Source of the DNA: Comamonadaceae bacterium
Lineage (GTDB): Bacteria > Pseudomonadota > Gammaproteobacteria > Burkholderiales > Burkholderiaceae_C
Length of the DNA stretch: 8,910 bases
Direction: 5' to 3'
Assembly (NCBI GenBank): GCA_947475495.1
Contig: CANJNX010000019.1
Coordinates: 1 to 8,910 of the forward strand
This document shows, piece after piece, positions 1 through 6,633 of this stretch. Numbering within the stretch: the first letter of the stretch is position 1; every line of letters begins with the position of its first letter. A program made the position numbers and the translations under genes. The notes beneath the pieces were generated by a model. It searched no databases and was not told where the DNA came from. It worked only from the letters and a program-made list of their open reading frames with translations.

Positions 1-3
1 CCC

Positions 4-516
4 ATGATTCAAGCCTCCAAACTCATTTCCCAAGGCGCGGGGCTGTCACCTGCGCTGCTTAAACGGGCAAGTACGATTGAGCTCGATTGGGATGTTCGTC
101 AAAAAAGCCGTTTTGACGCGACAGATTCCTCCGGGCGAAGCTTGGGTGTTTTTCTGCCCCGGGGAACGGTGGCCAGAGGTGGCGATGTGTTGGTGGCTGA
201 AGACGGCTCACTCGTTCGGGTCATCGCTGCGCCACAAGCTGTTCTCAAAATCACCCACTGCTCTCAACACGGAACACCCTATGACCTCATCCGTGCGGCT
301 TACCACTTGGGCAACCGGCACGTTCCCATTGAGCTCAAACCCGACCATTTAAAAATTGAACCTGACCACGTCTTAGTAGACATGTTGCGCGCCATGCACT
401 TGATTGTTCACGCCGTTGAAGAAGCGTTTGAACCAGAGAACGGCGCTTACGCTGCAGGCGGTCACCACACCCACGTCGAGCATTCCCACGGTGAGCACAG
501 CCACTCCCATGCTTGA
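4..516 (+). CDS. ureE: Urease accessory protein UreE (nickel metallochaperone)
   Basis: UreE is a cytoplasmic dimeric nickel carrier that delivers Ni2+ to the UreG/UreF/UreD complex for insertion into the urease active site. The 170-residue protein matches the family in length and order: an N-terminal peptide-binding-like domain (about 1-75) and a metal-binding domain (about 78-145). The signature [12 protein letters not shown] at 100-111 contains His106, which by alignment from memory is the conserved dimer-interface nickel ligand (His96 in Klebsiella UreE); His122 likely corresponds to Klebsiella His112. The tail after residue 152 is His-rich (eight His in the last 18 residues), the extra nickel-binding tail found in many but not all UreE proteins. 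The start is the first ATG in the window, only three bases from its edge, so its ribosome binding site is not visible. The stop overlaps the ureF start by eight bases, which suggests coupled translation. Identification is secure. Confidence 0.97.
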   Translation: MIQASKLISQGAGLSPALLKRASTIELDWDVRQKSRFDATDSSGRSLGVFLPRGTVARGGDVLVAEDGSLVRVIAAPQAVLKITHCSQHGTPYDLIRAAYHLGNRHVPIELKPDHLKIEPDHVLVDMLRAMHLIVHAVEEAFEPENGAYAAGGHHTHVEHSHGEHSHSHA

Positions 517-1186
517 TTCCAGTTTGATGCAGCTGATGTGGCTGGCCTCGCCGGCCTTGCCTATTGGCGGTTTTTCGTACTCCGAAGGCCTTGAAGCCGC
601 GGTGGACACAGGCCGCGCAGCCAACGAAGCGGACGCCGCTGCGTGGCTGACCGACCAACTGCATTTAAGCCTTGCCCGCTCAGAACTCCCCATCGTCGCC
701 CAAGCCATTGCTGCTTGGCGCGACCACAATTACCAAAGTATCGCCAAGCTCAACGCCTGGGTTTTACAAACCCGCGAAAGCTATGAACTTCGTGCCCAAA
801 CCGAACAAATGGGCCGCTCCTTATTAGAGTGGTTACGCAATCACACGACGGCCTGCGCACCAGACATCGAGCGCCTTTCAACACTCGACCCGAGTTACCC
901 CGTGGCTTTTGCCTTGGCTGCAAGCAGCACCGAAGCCCCCGTTCGCGCCTGCTTGTTAGCCTATGCATTTGGCTGGGCTGAAAACATGGTGCAAGCAGCT
1001 CTCAAATCCGTTCCTTTAGGCCAAAGCGCTGGGCAACGCATCTTGTCCTCGCTTACCGCCCATATTCCTAGCGCAGTGGACTATGCGATCGACGTCGGCG
1101 AAGGTCAACAGCAAGCCTTCGCTCCGATGCTGGCGATTCTCAGCGCCCAACATGAAAACCAATACTCTCGTCTGTTTCGATCTTGA
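509..1186 (+). CDS. ureF: Urease accessory protein UreF
   Basis: UreF is the cytoplasmic all-helical accessory protein that bridges UreD/UreH on apo-urease and the UreG GTPase; it is thought to gate GTP hydrolysis so that nickel insertion is accurate. The 225-residue product has the family hallmarks: [18 protein letters not shown] at 12-29, the helix [18 protein letters not shown] at 89-106, [16 protein letters not shown] at 151-166, and the conserved C-terminal end with QYSRLFRS. The reading frame stays open upstream to 404, but that part lies inside ureE in another frame. The ATG at 509 gives the normal UreF N-terminus and an ATGCTTGA overlap with the ureE stop. An in-frame ATG at 527 is possible but would cut into the usual N-terminus. 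No strong Shine-Dalgarno is visible, which fits translational coupling to ureE. The gap to ureG is 10 bases. Confidence 0.96.
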   Translation: MLDSSLMQLMWLASPALPIGGFSYSEGLEAAVDTGRAANEADAAAWLTDQLHLSLARSELPIVAQAIAAWRDHNYQSIAKLNAWVLQTRESYELRAQTEQMGRSLLEWLRNHTTACAPDIERLSTLDPSYPVAFALAASSTEAPVRACLLAYAFGWAENMVQAALKSVPLGQSAGQRILSSLTAHIPSAVDYAIDVGEGQQQAFAPMLAILSAQHENQYSRLFRS

Positions 1187-1196
1187 AAGCCTAACC

Positions 1197-1856
1197 ATGT
1201 CCACCCTGCACCACATTGCCAACCGAACCAAAACTCTTCCCCCATTGCGCGTTGGCATTGGCGGCCCCGTGGGTTCAGGAAAAACGACGCTGCTAGAAAT
1301 GCTTTGCAAAGCCATGCGCGAGCAATACGACTTGGTCGCGATCACCAACGATATTTACACCAAAGAAGACCAGCGCTTGTTGACCGTTAGTGGCGCTTTG
1401 TCAGCGGAGCGCATCATGGGCGTTGAGACTGGCGGCTGCCCCCATACCGCCATTCGGGAAGACGCGTCCATCAACTTGGAAGCCATTGACCGCATGTTGG
1501 TCGATTTTCCAAACGCCGATATCGTTTTCATTGAAAGTGGCGGCGACAATTTGGCGGCCACCTTCAGCCCCGAACTCTCTGACCTCACGATTTATGTGAT
1601 CGATGTTGCAGCCGGTGAAAAAATTCCCCGCAAAGGCGGCCCAGGCATCACCAAAAGCGACCTCTTCATCATCAACAAAACCGACCTCGCCCCCCATGTG
1701 GGCGCGAACCTCGATGTAATGCACGCCGACACCACCCGCATGCGTACCACACCCAAAGGGCTCAAGCCCTTTGTCATGACCAACCTCAAAACCCTCGCCG
1801 GCCTCAAGGATGTTGTTACTTTTATTGAGAAAAAAGGCCTGCTGTTAGCCCAATAA
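1197..1856 (+). CDS. ureG: Urease accessory GTPase UreG
   Basis: UreG is a SIMIBI-class GTPase that carries nickel and powers urease activation by GTP hydrolysis in the cytoplasm. The 219-residue protein shows the P-loop GPVGSGKT at 23-30, the invariant CPH nickel-binding motif at 81-83 (in [13 protein letters not shown]), ESGGDNL at 113-119 and the guanine-specificity NKTD at 160-163. The length is typical, and no key residue is missing. The frame is open upstream to 1083, but that stretch runs inside ureF; the ATG at 1197 gives the canonical N-terminus, and only a weak purine stretch (GAAAG, 1185-1189) precedes it. It is the last urease gene visible here. No hairpin-plus-T-run terminator separates it from the tRNA gene that starts 33 bases after its stop. 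Confidence 0.97.
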   Translation: MSTLHHIANRTKTLPPLRVGIGGPVGSGKTTLLEMLCKAMREQYDLVAITNDIYTKEDQRLLTVSGALSAERIMGVETGGCPHTAIREDASINLEAIDRMLVDFPNADIVFIESGGDNLAATFSPELSDLTIYVIDVAAGEKIPRKGGPGITKSDLFIINKTDLAPHVGANLDVMHADTTRMRTTPKGLKPFVMTNLKTLAGLKDVVTFIEKKGLLLAQ

Positions 1857-1874
1857 ATACCACTTTTGCGCAGT

Positions 1875-1880
1875 TAGAAT
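1875..1880 (+). promoter_or_regulatory. Putative -10 box for tRNA-Ser
   Basis: TAGAAT ends ten bases before the first base of the mature tRNA. That is a suitable distance for a transcript starting just upstream of the tRNA and trimmed by RNase P. No good -35 hexamer sits 16-18 bases further upstream (AATAAA is at the expected place), so the call rests on the -10 match and its position alone. Confidence 0.4.
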
Positions 1881-1889
1881 ATCCACAAT

Positions 1890-1979
1890 GGAAGCTTGGC
1901 CGAGCGGTTTAAGGCACCGGTCTTGAAAACCGGCGAGGATGTGAGTCCTCCGTGAGTTCGAATCTCACAGCTTCCGCCA
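1890..1979 (+). tRNA. tRNA-Ser (anticodon UGA, reads UCA)
   Basis: A complete class II tRNA can be folded by eye. The acceptor stem GGAAGCT (1890-1896) pairs perfectly with AGCTTCC (1969-1975), followed by discriminator G1976 (typical of serine tRNAs) and an encoded CCA at 1977-1979. The anticodon stem CCGGT/ACCGG (1917-1921 with 1929-1933) encloses loop CTTGAAA with anticodon TGA at 1924-1926. A long variable arm with GAGGA/TCCTC pairing (about 1935-1949) marks it as a serine tRNA. The T arm GTGAG-TTCGAAT-CTCAC spans 1952-1968. No mispairing is seen in these stems, so it should be functional. It follows ureG on the same strand and faces the small exported-protein gene. No copy of its 3' end occurs elsewhere in the window, so there is no sign that it served as an integration site here. 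Confidence 0.97.
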
Positions 1980-2035
1980 ACGAATCAACACTTGCACCGG
2001 TTACATACCATTCGACCCACCCACGGTTCTCAAAT

Positions 2036-2464
2036 TCATTTTTTGCCGGGGTCAACGCAAGTTTTTTCACCTTCTTTTTTCCAGCAACTGCAATTGAAAG
2101 CGTAATCTTTCAATAGGCCTTTTTTGACTCCGTTCACACTCGTTTGCTTAGTCGCAGCAGGAGCAATGTAAAGGTAGGGGCTAAAGGTCTTTTGGACAGG
2201 GCCACCACTTTGGAGGTTGACCAGCACGGCGTGACAGGCCAGCGGGCCGGGCAGACCATTCTTGATCTCAATAAGCAGGTTGTTGCCGGAGTCGGCCGCC
2301 CAGCCGGCCACCAATTCAACCTTCTGCCACTCGGTGGCTGAAAGTTCGACTTCATTGAAAGACTTTGTTTTGGCAAACGGATTCCAAGCCCAGGCCGGTG
2401 TGATCAAAACAAGGCCCGCAAAGCTTAGAACTAAATTGAAGAGATAGCTTTTCTTGGGTGTCAT
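2036..2464 (-). CDS. Small exported protein of unknown function, four cysteines
   Basis: I do not recognise a family. The 142-residue product starts with a clear Sec signal peptide: a basic start (MTPKK), a hydrophobic core at about 8-22 and a probable cleavage after Ala-Trp-Ala at residue 26, leaving a mature protein of about 116 residues. There is no lipobox Cys at the cleavage site, so a soluble periplasmic or secreted protein is more likely than a lipoprotein. The mature part has no further membrane segment and contains four cysteines (77, 125, 127, 136), which could form two disulfides or bind a metal; the C-terminal Cys-x-Cys and the Lys-rich end stand out. It lies alone between the tRNA and the cupin gene, about 118 bases downstream of the latter on the same strand. 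The ATG at 2464 fits the signal peptide; no good Shine-Dalgarno is visible. Confidence 0.8.
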   Translation of the reverse strand: MTPKKSYLFNLVLSFAGLVLITPAWAWNPFAKTKSFNEVELSATEWQKVELVAGWAADSGNNLLIEIKNGLPGPLACHAVLVNLQSGGPVQKTFSPYLYIAPAATKQTSVNGVKKGLLKDYAFNCSCWKKEGEKTCVDPGKK

Positions 2465-2518
2465 ACAACTGAATGGATCGATCTCGCTAGTTTATTCAAC
2501 CAGGCCTAGGGAGTGCGA

Positions 2519-2537
2519 TTCAAGCTAACTACTTGAA
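2519..2537. repeat. Short inverted repeat TTCAAG-N7-CTTGAA
   Basis: A perfect 6-base inverted repeat (2519-2524 and 2532-2537) with a 7-base loop lies in the 118-base gap between the cupin stop and the start of the small exported-protein gene. No T-run follows on either strand, so it is not a standard intrinsic terminator. It could be an operator or a weak stem, or it could be chance. Confidence 0.3.
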
Positions 2538-2582
2538 GTTGGTCAATGGCTCACGCAACATTGGCAATGAACCACACTGGTA

Positions 2583-2966
2583 TCAAAAGTGGTACTTCAC
2601 ATTGCTGAAATCACTGATCGCAAACGCATAAAGGATCAGCAAGTCCTCGTCGTTCTCGTTGTTGATTTGGTGCTGGGCGTTGCCAGGGATAAACAACATT
2701 CGCCCCGGATCGACGTCAAATACCTCATCGTTAATCGTGACGGTTCCCCGGCCTGAGAGGGTGAAATAAGTCTCGGGTTGTGCGTGGAAATGCGGCTCGA
2801 GCGACTCACCTTTTCTAAGGCGAACCACGCCCATCGTCATATCGTTTTGACACCCCGAGTCAGTTCCGAGAATTTCTTTCCACTGCGCCTTTCCTCGGAT
2901 GGCAACCTGGTCTATTCCCCAGCCTTTCCATTCCATGTCGTCAAGATGTTTAGAAGCTATTTGCAT
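2583..2966 (-). CDS. Single-domain cupin protein
   Basis: A 127-residue small beta-barrel protein of the cupin superfamily. Both conserved cupin motifs are visible. Motif 1 at about 53-74 holds His59, His61 and Glu65, and motif 2 at about 88-102 (PGRMLFIPGNAQHQINN) holds His99; together they give the usual three-His, one-Glu metal site. The protein is therefore probably a metal-binding enzyme or a ligand-binding barrel in the cytoplasm. No signal peptide is present. Single cupins range from isomerases and dioxygenases to lyases, so the reaction cannot be read from the sequence. It lies 55 bases after the monooxygenase stop on the same strand and may act on a product of that enzyme, but this is inference from position only. 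The start at 2966 gives the longest reasonable protein; no clear Shine-Dalgarno supports it, and Met11 is an alternative. Confidence 0.85.
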   Translation of the reverse strand: MQIASKHLDDMEWKGWGIDQVAIRGKAQWKEILGTDSGCQNDMTMGVVRLRKGESLEPHFHAQPETYFTLSGRGTVTINDEVFDVDPGRMLFIPGNAQHQINNENDEDLLILYAFAISDFSNVKYHF

Positions 2967-3021
2967 TGCAAAGATTCGTGAAAGACTTTAATGTCGATAT
3001 TTTAGGATGCAGACCAAGAAA

Positions 3022-4197
3022 CTACATTCCCCGGTACAACCACGGCACATCGATCATGCGCGCCCCAAAAAGTTTCATTGCCGCATCGCGGCCCCAGCGT
3101 TTGAGCCCCGTGGCATGAAAAATTTCGCCATTGCGCACCGCACCAGCTTGAACCCGGGCGTTACGTTTCCAGCGGCGTCGGGCAAAACGCTCGAGTGCGT
3201 CTGCGTCATCATGGGTGGACTGTTGCAAAACGTCGGCCATGGCAAAAGCATCCTCAATCGCCATGCCTGCGCCTTGGGCAAGAAAAGGGAGCATCGGGTG
3301 AGCGGCGTCGCCCAACAGAGCGATGCGTCCGAAAGCCAACTCTTGGGCGCTTCGCACCTTAGGCAAACCACACAAAGGCCACAGATTCCATTTCGAAATG
3401 GAACCCACTAATTCTTGCAAGGGTGCCGCCGCGTTAGCCAAGTGCGATTGCAGTTCCTGCACATCGGCAGTTTGATTCCATTGGTCCAGTTCTGCAGGTG
3501 CCTTGGCCTTCACGATGATCACCACGTTGAGCAACTCACCATGATGAACCGGGTACTGCACCGCATGAAAATCAGGGCCGAGCCACGCGGTGATGTCATC
3601 GCTGCGCAAGGTTTCAGGTAAATCGGCCTGGGCCACCATTGCGCGGTAGGCCACGTAACCAGAAAATTGCGGTTGGGCATCTAAGCGAACAAAGTCACGC
3701 ACCTGGCTCCACAGACCATCGGCACCGATGAGCACATTAGCGCGGCGGTTCTGGCCATCAGCGGTGGTGACCGTGACAGCGCTGGCATCTTGGCTGACAA
3801 ACTCGACGGCGTTACCAACTATCAGTTGGGTAGAGCCCTGCGCATTCACTGCCTTGAGCAGCAAGCCATGCAAATCGGCCCGGGCAATCGTGGCGTACCG
3901 TGCGCCATAGCGTTTCACCGCTCGCTCACCCAAAGGCAAACGACCTAGAAGGTCCGCAGTGAGTGCACTTCGAATTTCCAACTGTGAGGGAAAACATGCC
4001 AAGGCATCAAGCCCCTCTCTGAGGCCCCAGCCTTCCAACAGACGAACCACGTTGGGGCTGATTTGGATGCCCGCGCCAACCTCTGCGAAAACTTTGTTTC
4101 GCTCAATCAACTGCACTGGCAGGTCACGATGGCCACACGCCAAAGCAGTCGACAAGCCACCAATTCCACCGCCGACGATTACGATTTTTTTTTGCAT
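3022..4197 (-). CDS. FAD-dependent monooxygenase (salicylate / 3-hydroxybenzoate hydroxylase-like)
   Basis: A 391-residue group A flavoprotein monooxygenase, of the kind that uses NAD(P)H and O2 to hydroxylate an aromatic ring. Motifs, numbered from the ATG, appear in family order. GGGIGG at 9-14 is the FAD dinucleotide-binding fold, with Glu32 at the end of the second strand. GADGLWSQVR at 158-167 is the DG motif, which touches FAD and NAD(P)H. GDAAHPMLPFLAQGAG at 296-311 is the GD motif, which contacts the flavin. Length is normal for the salicylate, 3-hydroxybenzoate and 6-hydroxynicotinate hydroxylase group; the substrate cannot be fixed from sequence. The ATG at 4197 puts the Rossmann motif at the usual distance from the N-terminus. 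An in-frame TTG at 4212, five codons upstream, has GGAA about nine bases before it and is an alternative. A run of nine A follows the ATG. The gene lies 21 bases behind parC and is probably co-transcribed. Confidence 0.9.
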   Translation of the reverse strand: MQKKIVIVGGGIGGLSTALACGHRDLPVQLIERNKVFAEVGAGIQISPNVVRLLEGWGLREGLDALACFPSQLEIRSALTADLLGRLPLGERAVKRYGARYATIARADLHGLLLKAVNAQGSTQLIVGNAVEFVSQDASAVTVTTADGQNRRANVLIGADGLWSQVRDFVRLDAQPQFSGYVAYRAMVAQADLPETLRSDDITAWLGPDFHAVQYPVHHGELLNVVIIVKAKAPAELDQWNQTADVQELQSHLANAAAPLQELVGSISKWNLWPLCGLPKVRSAQELAFGRIALLGDAAHPMLPFLAQGAGMAIEDAFAMADVLQQSTHDDADALERFARRRWKRNARVQAGAVRNGEIFHATGLKRWGRDAAMKLFGARMIDVPWLYRGM

Positions 4198-4218
4198 GCC
4201 AGAGTATGCCAAATAGGC

Positions 4219-6618
4219 TTATTCCATACGAGAAATTTTGGAAGGCTTAAAGCCCAGGTCAGCCGCTTTGCCTTTGCGGGCTCGCGCTGCGCGGGCGTTG
4301 TTCAGGCTGCGGATTTCTAAAGTTTCATCGCGGGCTTTGCCGCCTCGGCCCACGCCCTCAATGCGCACGCTGCGGGTGTAGGCCGCTGCACCCGCCAAGG
4401 TGTCCTTGGCTTCCAGGTCAATAAGCATCAAGCCGCGCCCGCCTTTTTCCATGGTCTTGAGTTCAGAAATTTCAAACGTGAGGATGCGCCCCAGTGCGGA
4501 GGCGCAAGCGATATGCGTAGCAGCGGCAAGATCAGCGCGACCCGTACTGCCCACCTCCGGTGCAGCTGTATAGCTTGCCGCTGGAAGACTGGCACCAGAA
4601 ACCAAAGACGGTGCGCAAAGCGATTCACCTGCATTGCAGCTGACAAACGCTTTGCCCGCCTTTTGGCGTGAGACCATGTTGTCTACTGACGCTATGAACC
4701 CGTAACCCGCGCTGCTGCTGAGCAGCAACTTGGCGCTGACTGGGCCGGCAAAGTAATACAGCAGCTGGGTGCCAGTCTCCAGTTCAATCAAGGTAGTCAC
4801 TGGTTGCCCATCACCGCGACCGCCGGGGAGCAAGGAAACAGCCACTGAGTAAACACGGCCGTTGGAGCCAAAGGCCAACAAGGTATCGACACTGCGGCAT
4901 TCAAAGGTTCCGTACAAGGTGTCGCCAGCTTTAAAGGCAAAGCTCGTGGCGTCATGCCCATGGCCTGTGCGGGCGCGAACCCAGCCTTTGTCACTGACCA
5001 CCACGGTGACAGGTTCATCGACAATTTTGACTTCCGCGACGGCTTTTTTCTCGGCTTGAATCAACGTGCGCCTAGGGTCGGCAAAGGTTTTGGCATCGGC
5101 CTCAATTTCTTTGACCATCAAGCGGCGCAAGGCTGCAGGGCTGCCAAGAATTTCTTCCAGTTTTTTCTGCTCATCACGCAGCTCTGCCAACTCTTGTTCA
5201 ATTTTGATGGCTTCGAGGCGGGCGAGTTGGCGCAGACGGATTTCTAAGATGTCGTCGGCTTGGCGCTCGGAGAGTTTGAAGCGCTCCATCAACGCTGCGC
5301 GGGGCTCGTCCGATTGGCGGATGATGGCGATGACTTCGTCAATATTGAGTAAAACCGTTTGGCGGCCTTCCAAAATATGCGTGCGGTCAAGCACTTTGCC
5401 TAAGCGAAAGCGCGAGCGCTTTTCGATGGTGCTTTGGCGAAAAGCGATCCACTCGGTCAGCATTTGTCGGAAAGACTTTTGGGTGGGCCGGCCGTCAAGC
5501 CCCACCATCGTGAGGTTGATCGGGCTGGAGGTTTCGAGGCTGGTGTGCGCCAGCAAAGCTGTGATCAATTCGGCTTGTTGGGTGCGGCTGGTTTTGGGCT
5601 CAAACACCAAACGCACCGCCGCATCTTTGCTGGATTCGTCACGCACCACATCGAGCACTGCCAAGATGCTGGCCTTGAGCTGGGTTTGGTCTTGCGAGAG
5701 CGCTTTTTTGCCTGCTTTCACTTTGGGGTTGGTGAGCTCTTCAATTTCTTCCAAGACGCGCTGCGAGCTCACGCCCGGAGGCAATTCAGTCACCACCAAC
5801 TGCCATTGGCCACGGGCCATATCTTCAATTTTCCAACGCGCGCGCACCTTGAGCGAGCCGCGCCCGGTTCGGTAGGCATCGGCAATATCGGCGCTGCTGC
5901 TGATGATTTGACCACCGCCGGGATAGTCCGGGCCAGGAACCAGTGCGTACAAATCGGCTTCCGACAGGGCCGGTGTTTTGATCAAAGCCACGCAGGCGTC
6001 TGCAATTTCGCGCAGGTTGTGGCTTGGAATTTCAGTTGCCAAGCCCACCGCAATACCACTGGCGCCGTTGAGCAAGGCAAACGGTAAACGCGCAGGAAGC
6101 TGTCGAGGCTCTTCGGTGGAGCCATCGTAGTTGGGGGTGAAATCCACTGTGCCTTGGTCAATTTCATCGAGCAAGAGGCTGGTGATTTTTGCCAGGCGGG
6201 CTTCGGTGTAGCGCATGGCCGCTGCGCCATCGCCATCGCGCGAACCAAAATTACCCTGTCCATCAATCAAAGGGTAGCGCTGCGAAAAGTCTTGCGCCAT
6301 GCGCACCAGCGCGTCATACGCCGCTTGGTCGCCATGGGGATGAAAACGACCCAAGACGTCGCCTACCACACGGGCGCTTTTGACTGGCTTTGCGCCGGTG
6401 TTGCCATTGGCCCCGCCAAAGCCCAGCCCCATGCGCGACATGGAATACAAAATGCGGCGCTGCACGGGTTTTTGCCCGTCGCACACATCAGGCAAGGCAC
6501 GTCCCTTGACCACGCTCAAGGCGTACTCTAAGTAAGCACGTTGCGCGTAAGTCGCCAAATTGAGCTGGTCGTCAGCATCGGCGTTGGAGGCGAAATCAAG
6601 AATAGGTTGGTCGGTCAT
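4219..6618 (-). CDS. parC: DNA topoisomerase IV subunit A (ParC)
   Basis: ParC is the DNA cleavage and rejoining subunit of topoisomerase IV, a ParC2ParE2 complex that unlinks replicated chromosomes and relaxes supercoils. The 799-residue protein has the type IIA A-subunit layout: a winged-helix breakage region at about 25-150 with the active-site Tyr137 in [10 protein letters not shown], a tower region with the conserved [14 protein letters not shown] at 188-201, a long helical stretch rich in Glu/Lys/Leu before the DNA gate (about 435-475), and a beta-pinwheel C-terminal domain with GGRGDGQP and [13 protein letters not shown]. The C-terminal domain lacks the GyrA box (QRRGGKG type), which with ParE next door favours ParC over GyrA. 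In the quinolone region, [11 protein letters not shown] has Gln98 where E. coli ParC has Ser80, and Asp102 where E. coli has Glu84. It starts 15 bases after the parE stop, with no clear Shine-Dalgarno. The tail is basic (Arg/Lys/Ala-rich). Confidence 0.96.
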   Translation of the reverse strand: MTDQPILDFASNADADDQLNLATYAQRAYLEYALSVVKGRALPDVCDGQKPVQRRILYSMSRMGLGFGGANGNTGAKPVKSARVVGDVLGRFHPHGDQAAYDALVRMAQDFSQRYPLIDGQGNFGSRDGDGAAAMRYTEARLAKITSLLLDEIDQGTVDFTPNYDGSTEEPRQLPARLPFALLNGASGIAVGLATEIPSHNLREIADACVALIKTPALSEADLYALVPGPDYPGGGQIISSSADIADAYRTGRGSLKVRARWKIEDMARGQWQLVVTELPPGVSSQRVLEEIEELTNPKVKAGKKALSQDQTQLKASILAVLDVVRDESSKDAAVRLVFEPKTSRTQQAELITALLAHTSLETSSPINLTMVGLDGRPTQKSFRQMLTEWIAFRQSTIEKRSRFRLGKVLDRTHILEGRQTVLLNIDEVIAIIRQSDEPRAALMERFKLSERQADDILEIRLRQLARLEAIKIEQELAELRDEQKKLEEILGSPAALRRLMVKEIEADAKTFADPRRTLIQAEKKAVAEVKIVDEPVTVVVSDKGWVRARTGHGHDATSFAFKAGDTLYGTFECRSVDTLLAFGSNGRVYSVAVSLLPGGRGDGQPVTTLIELETGTQLLYYFAGPVSAKLLLSSSAGYGFIASVDNMVSRQKAGKAFVSCNAGESLCAPSLVSGASLPAASYTAAPEVGSTGRADLAAATHIACASALGRILTFEISELKTMEKGGRGLMLIDLEAKDTLAGAAAYTRSVRIEGVGRGGKARDETLEIRSLNNARAARARKGKAADLGFKPSKISRME

Positions 6619-6633
6619 GGGATAGATTTGAAT

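Noticed and set aside
404..508. Upstream extension of ureF to an ATG at 404
   Set aside because: The extra 35 codons overlap ureE in another frame, have no UreF similarity, and would place the conserved LASPALP motif too far from the N-terminus.
1890..1979. tRNA-Ser as an integration site for a mobile element
   Set aside because: No direct repeat of the tRNA 3' end, no integrase and no phage-like genes occur in the window.
2538..2600. Possible intrinsic terminator after the cupin gene
   Set aside because: Only weak stems (for example CATTG-C-CAATG on the minus strand) occur, without a following T-run.
3007..3411. A 134-codon plus-strand open frame opposite the monooxygenase
   Set aside because: It covers the conserved GD motif region of the monooxygenase on the other strand and has no recognisable motif.
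5066..5875. Long open frame of 269 codons on the plus strand opposite parC
   Set aside because: It lies wholly antisense to a well-supported parC, has Ser/Arg-rich composition typical of a complementary-strand shadow, and shows no family motif.
5434..6087. A 217-codon plus-strand open frame opposite parC
   Set aside because: Also fully antisense to parC; its composition mirrors the parC codons, and no domain is recognisable.
6286..6338. Reading ParC Gln98 as an acquired resistance mutation
   Set aside because: The surrounding residues also differ from E. coli in a coherent way (Arg91, Ala100, Asp102), which suggests lineage divergence rather than recent selection.
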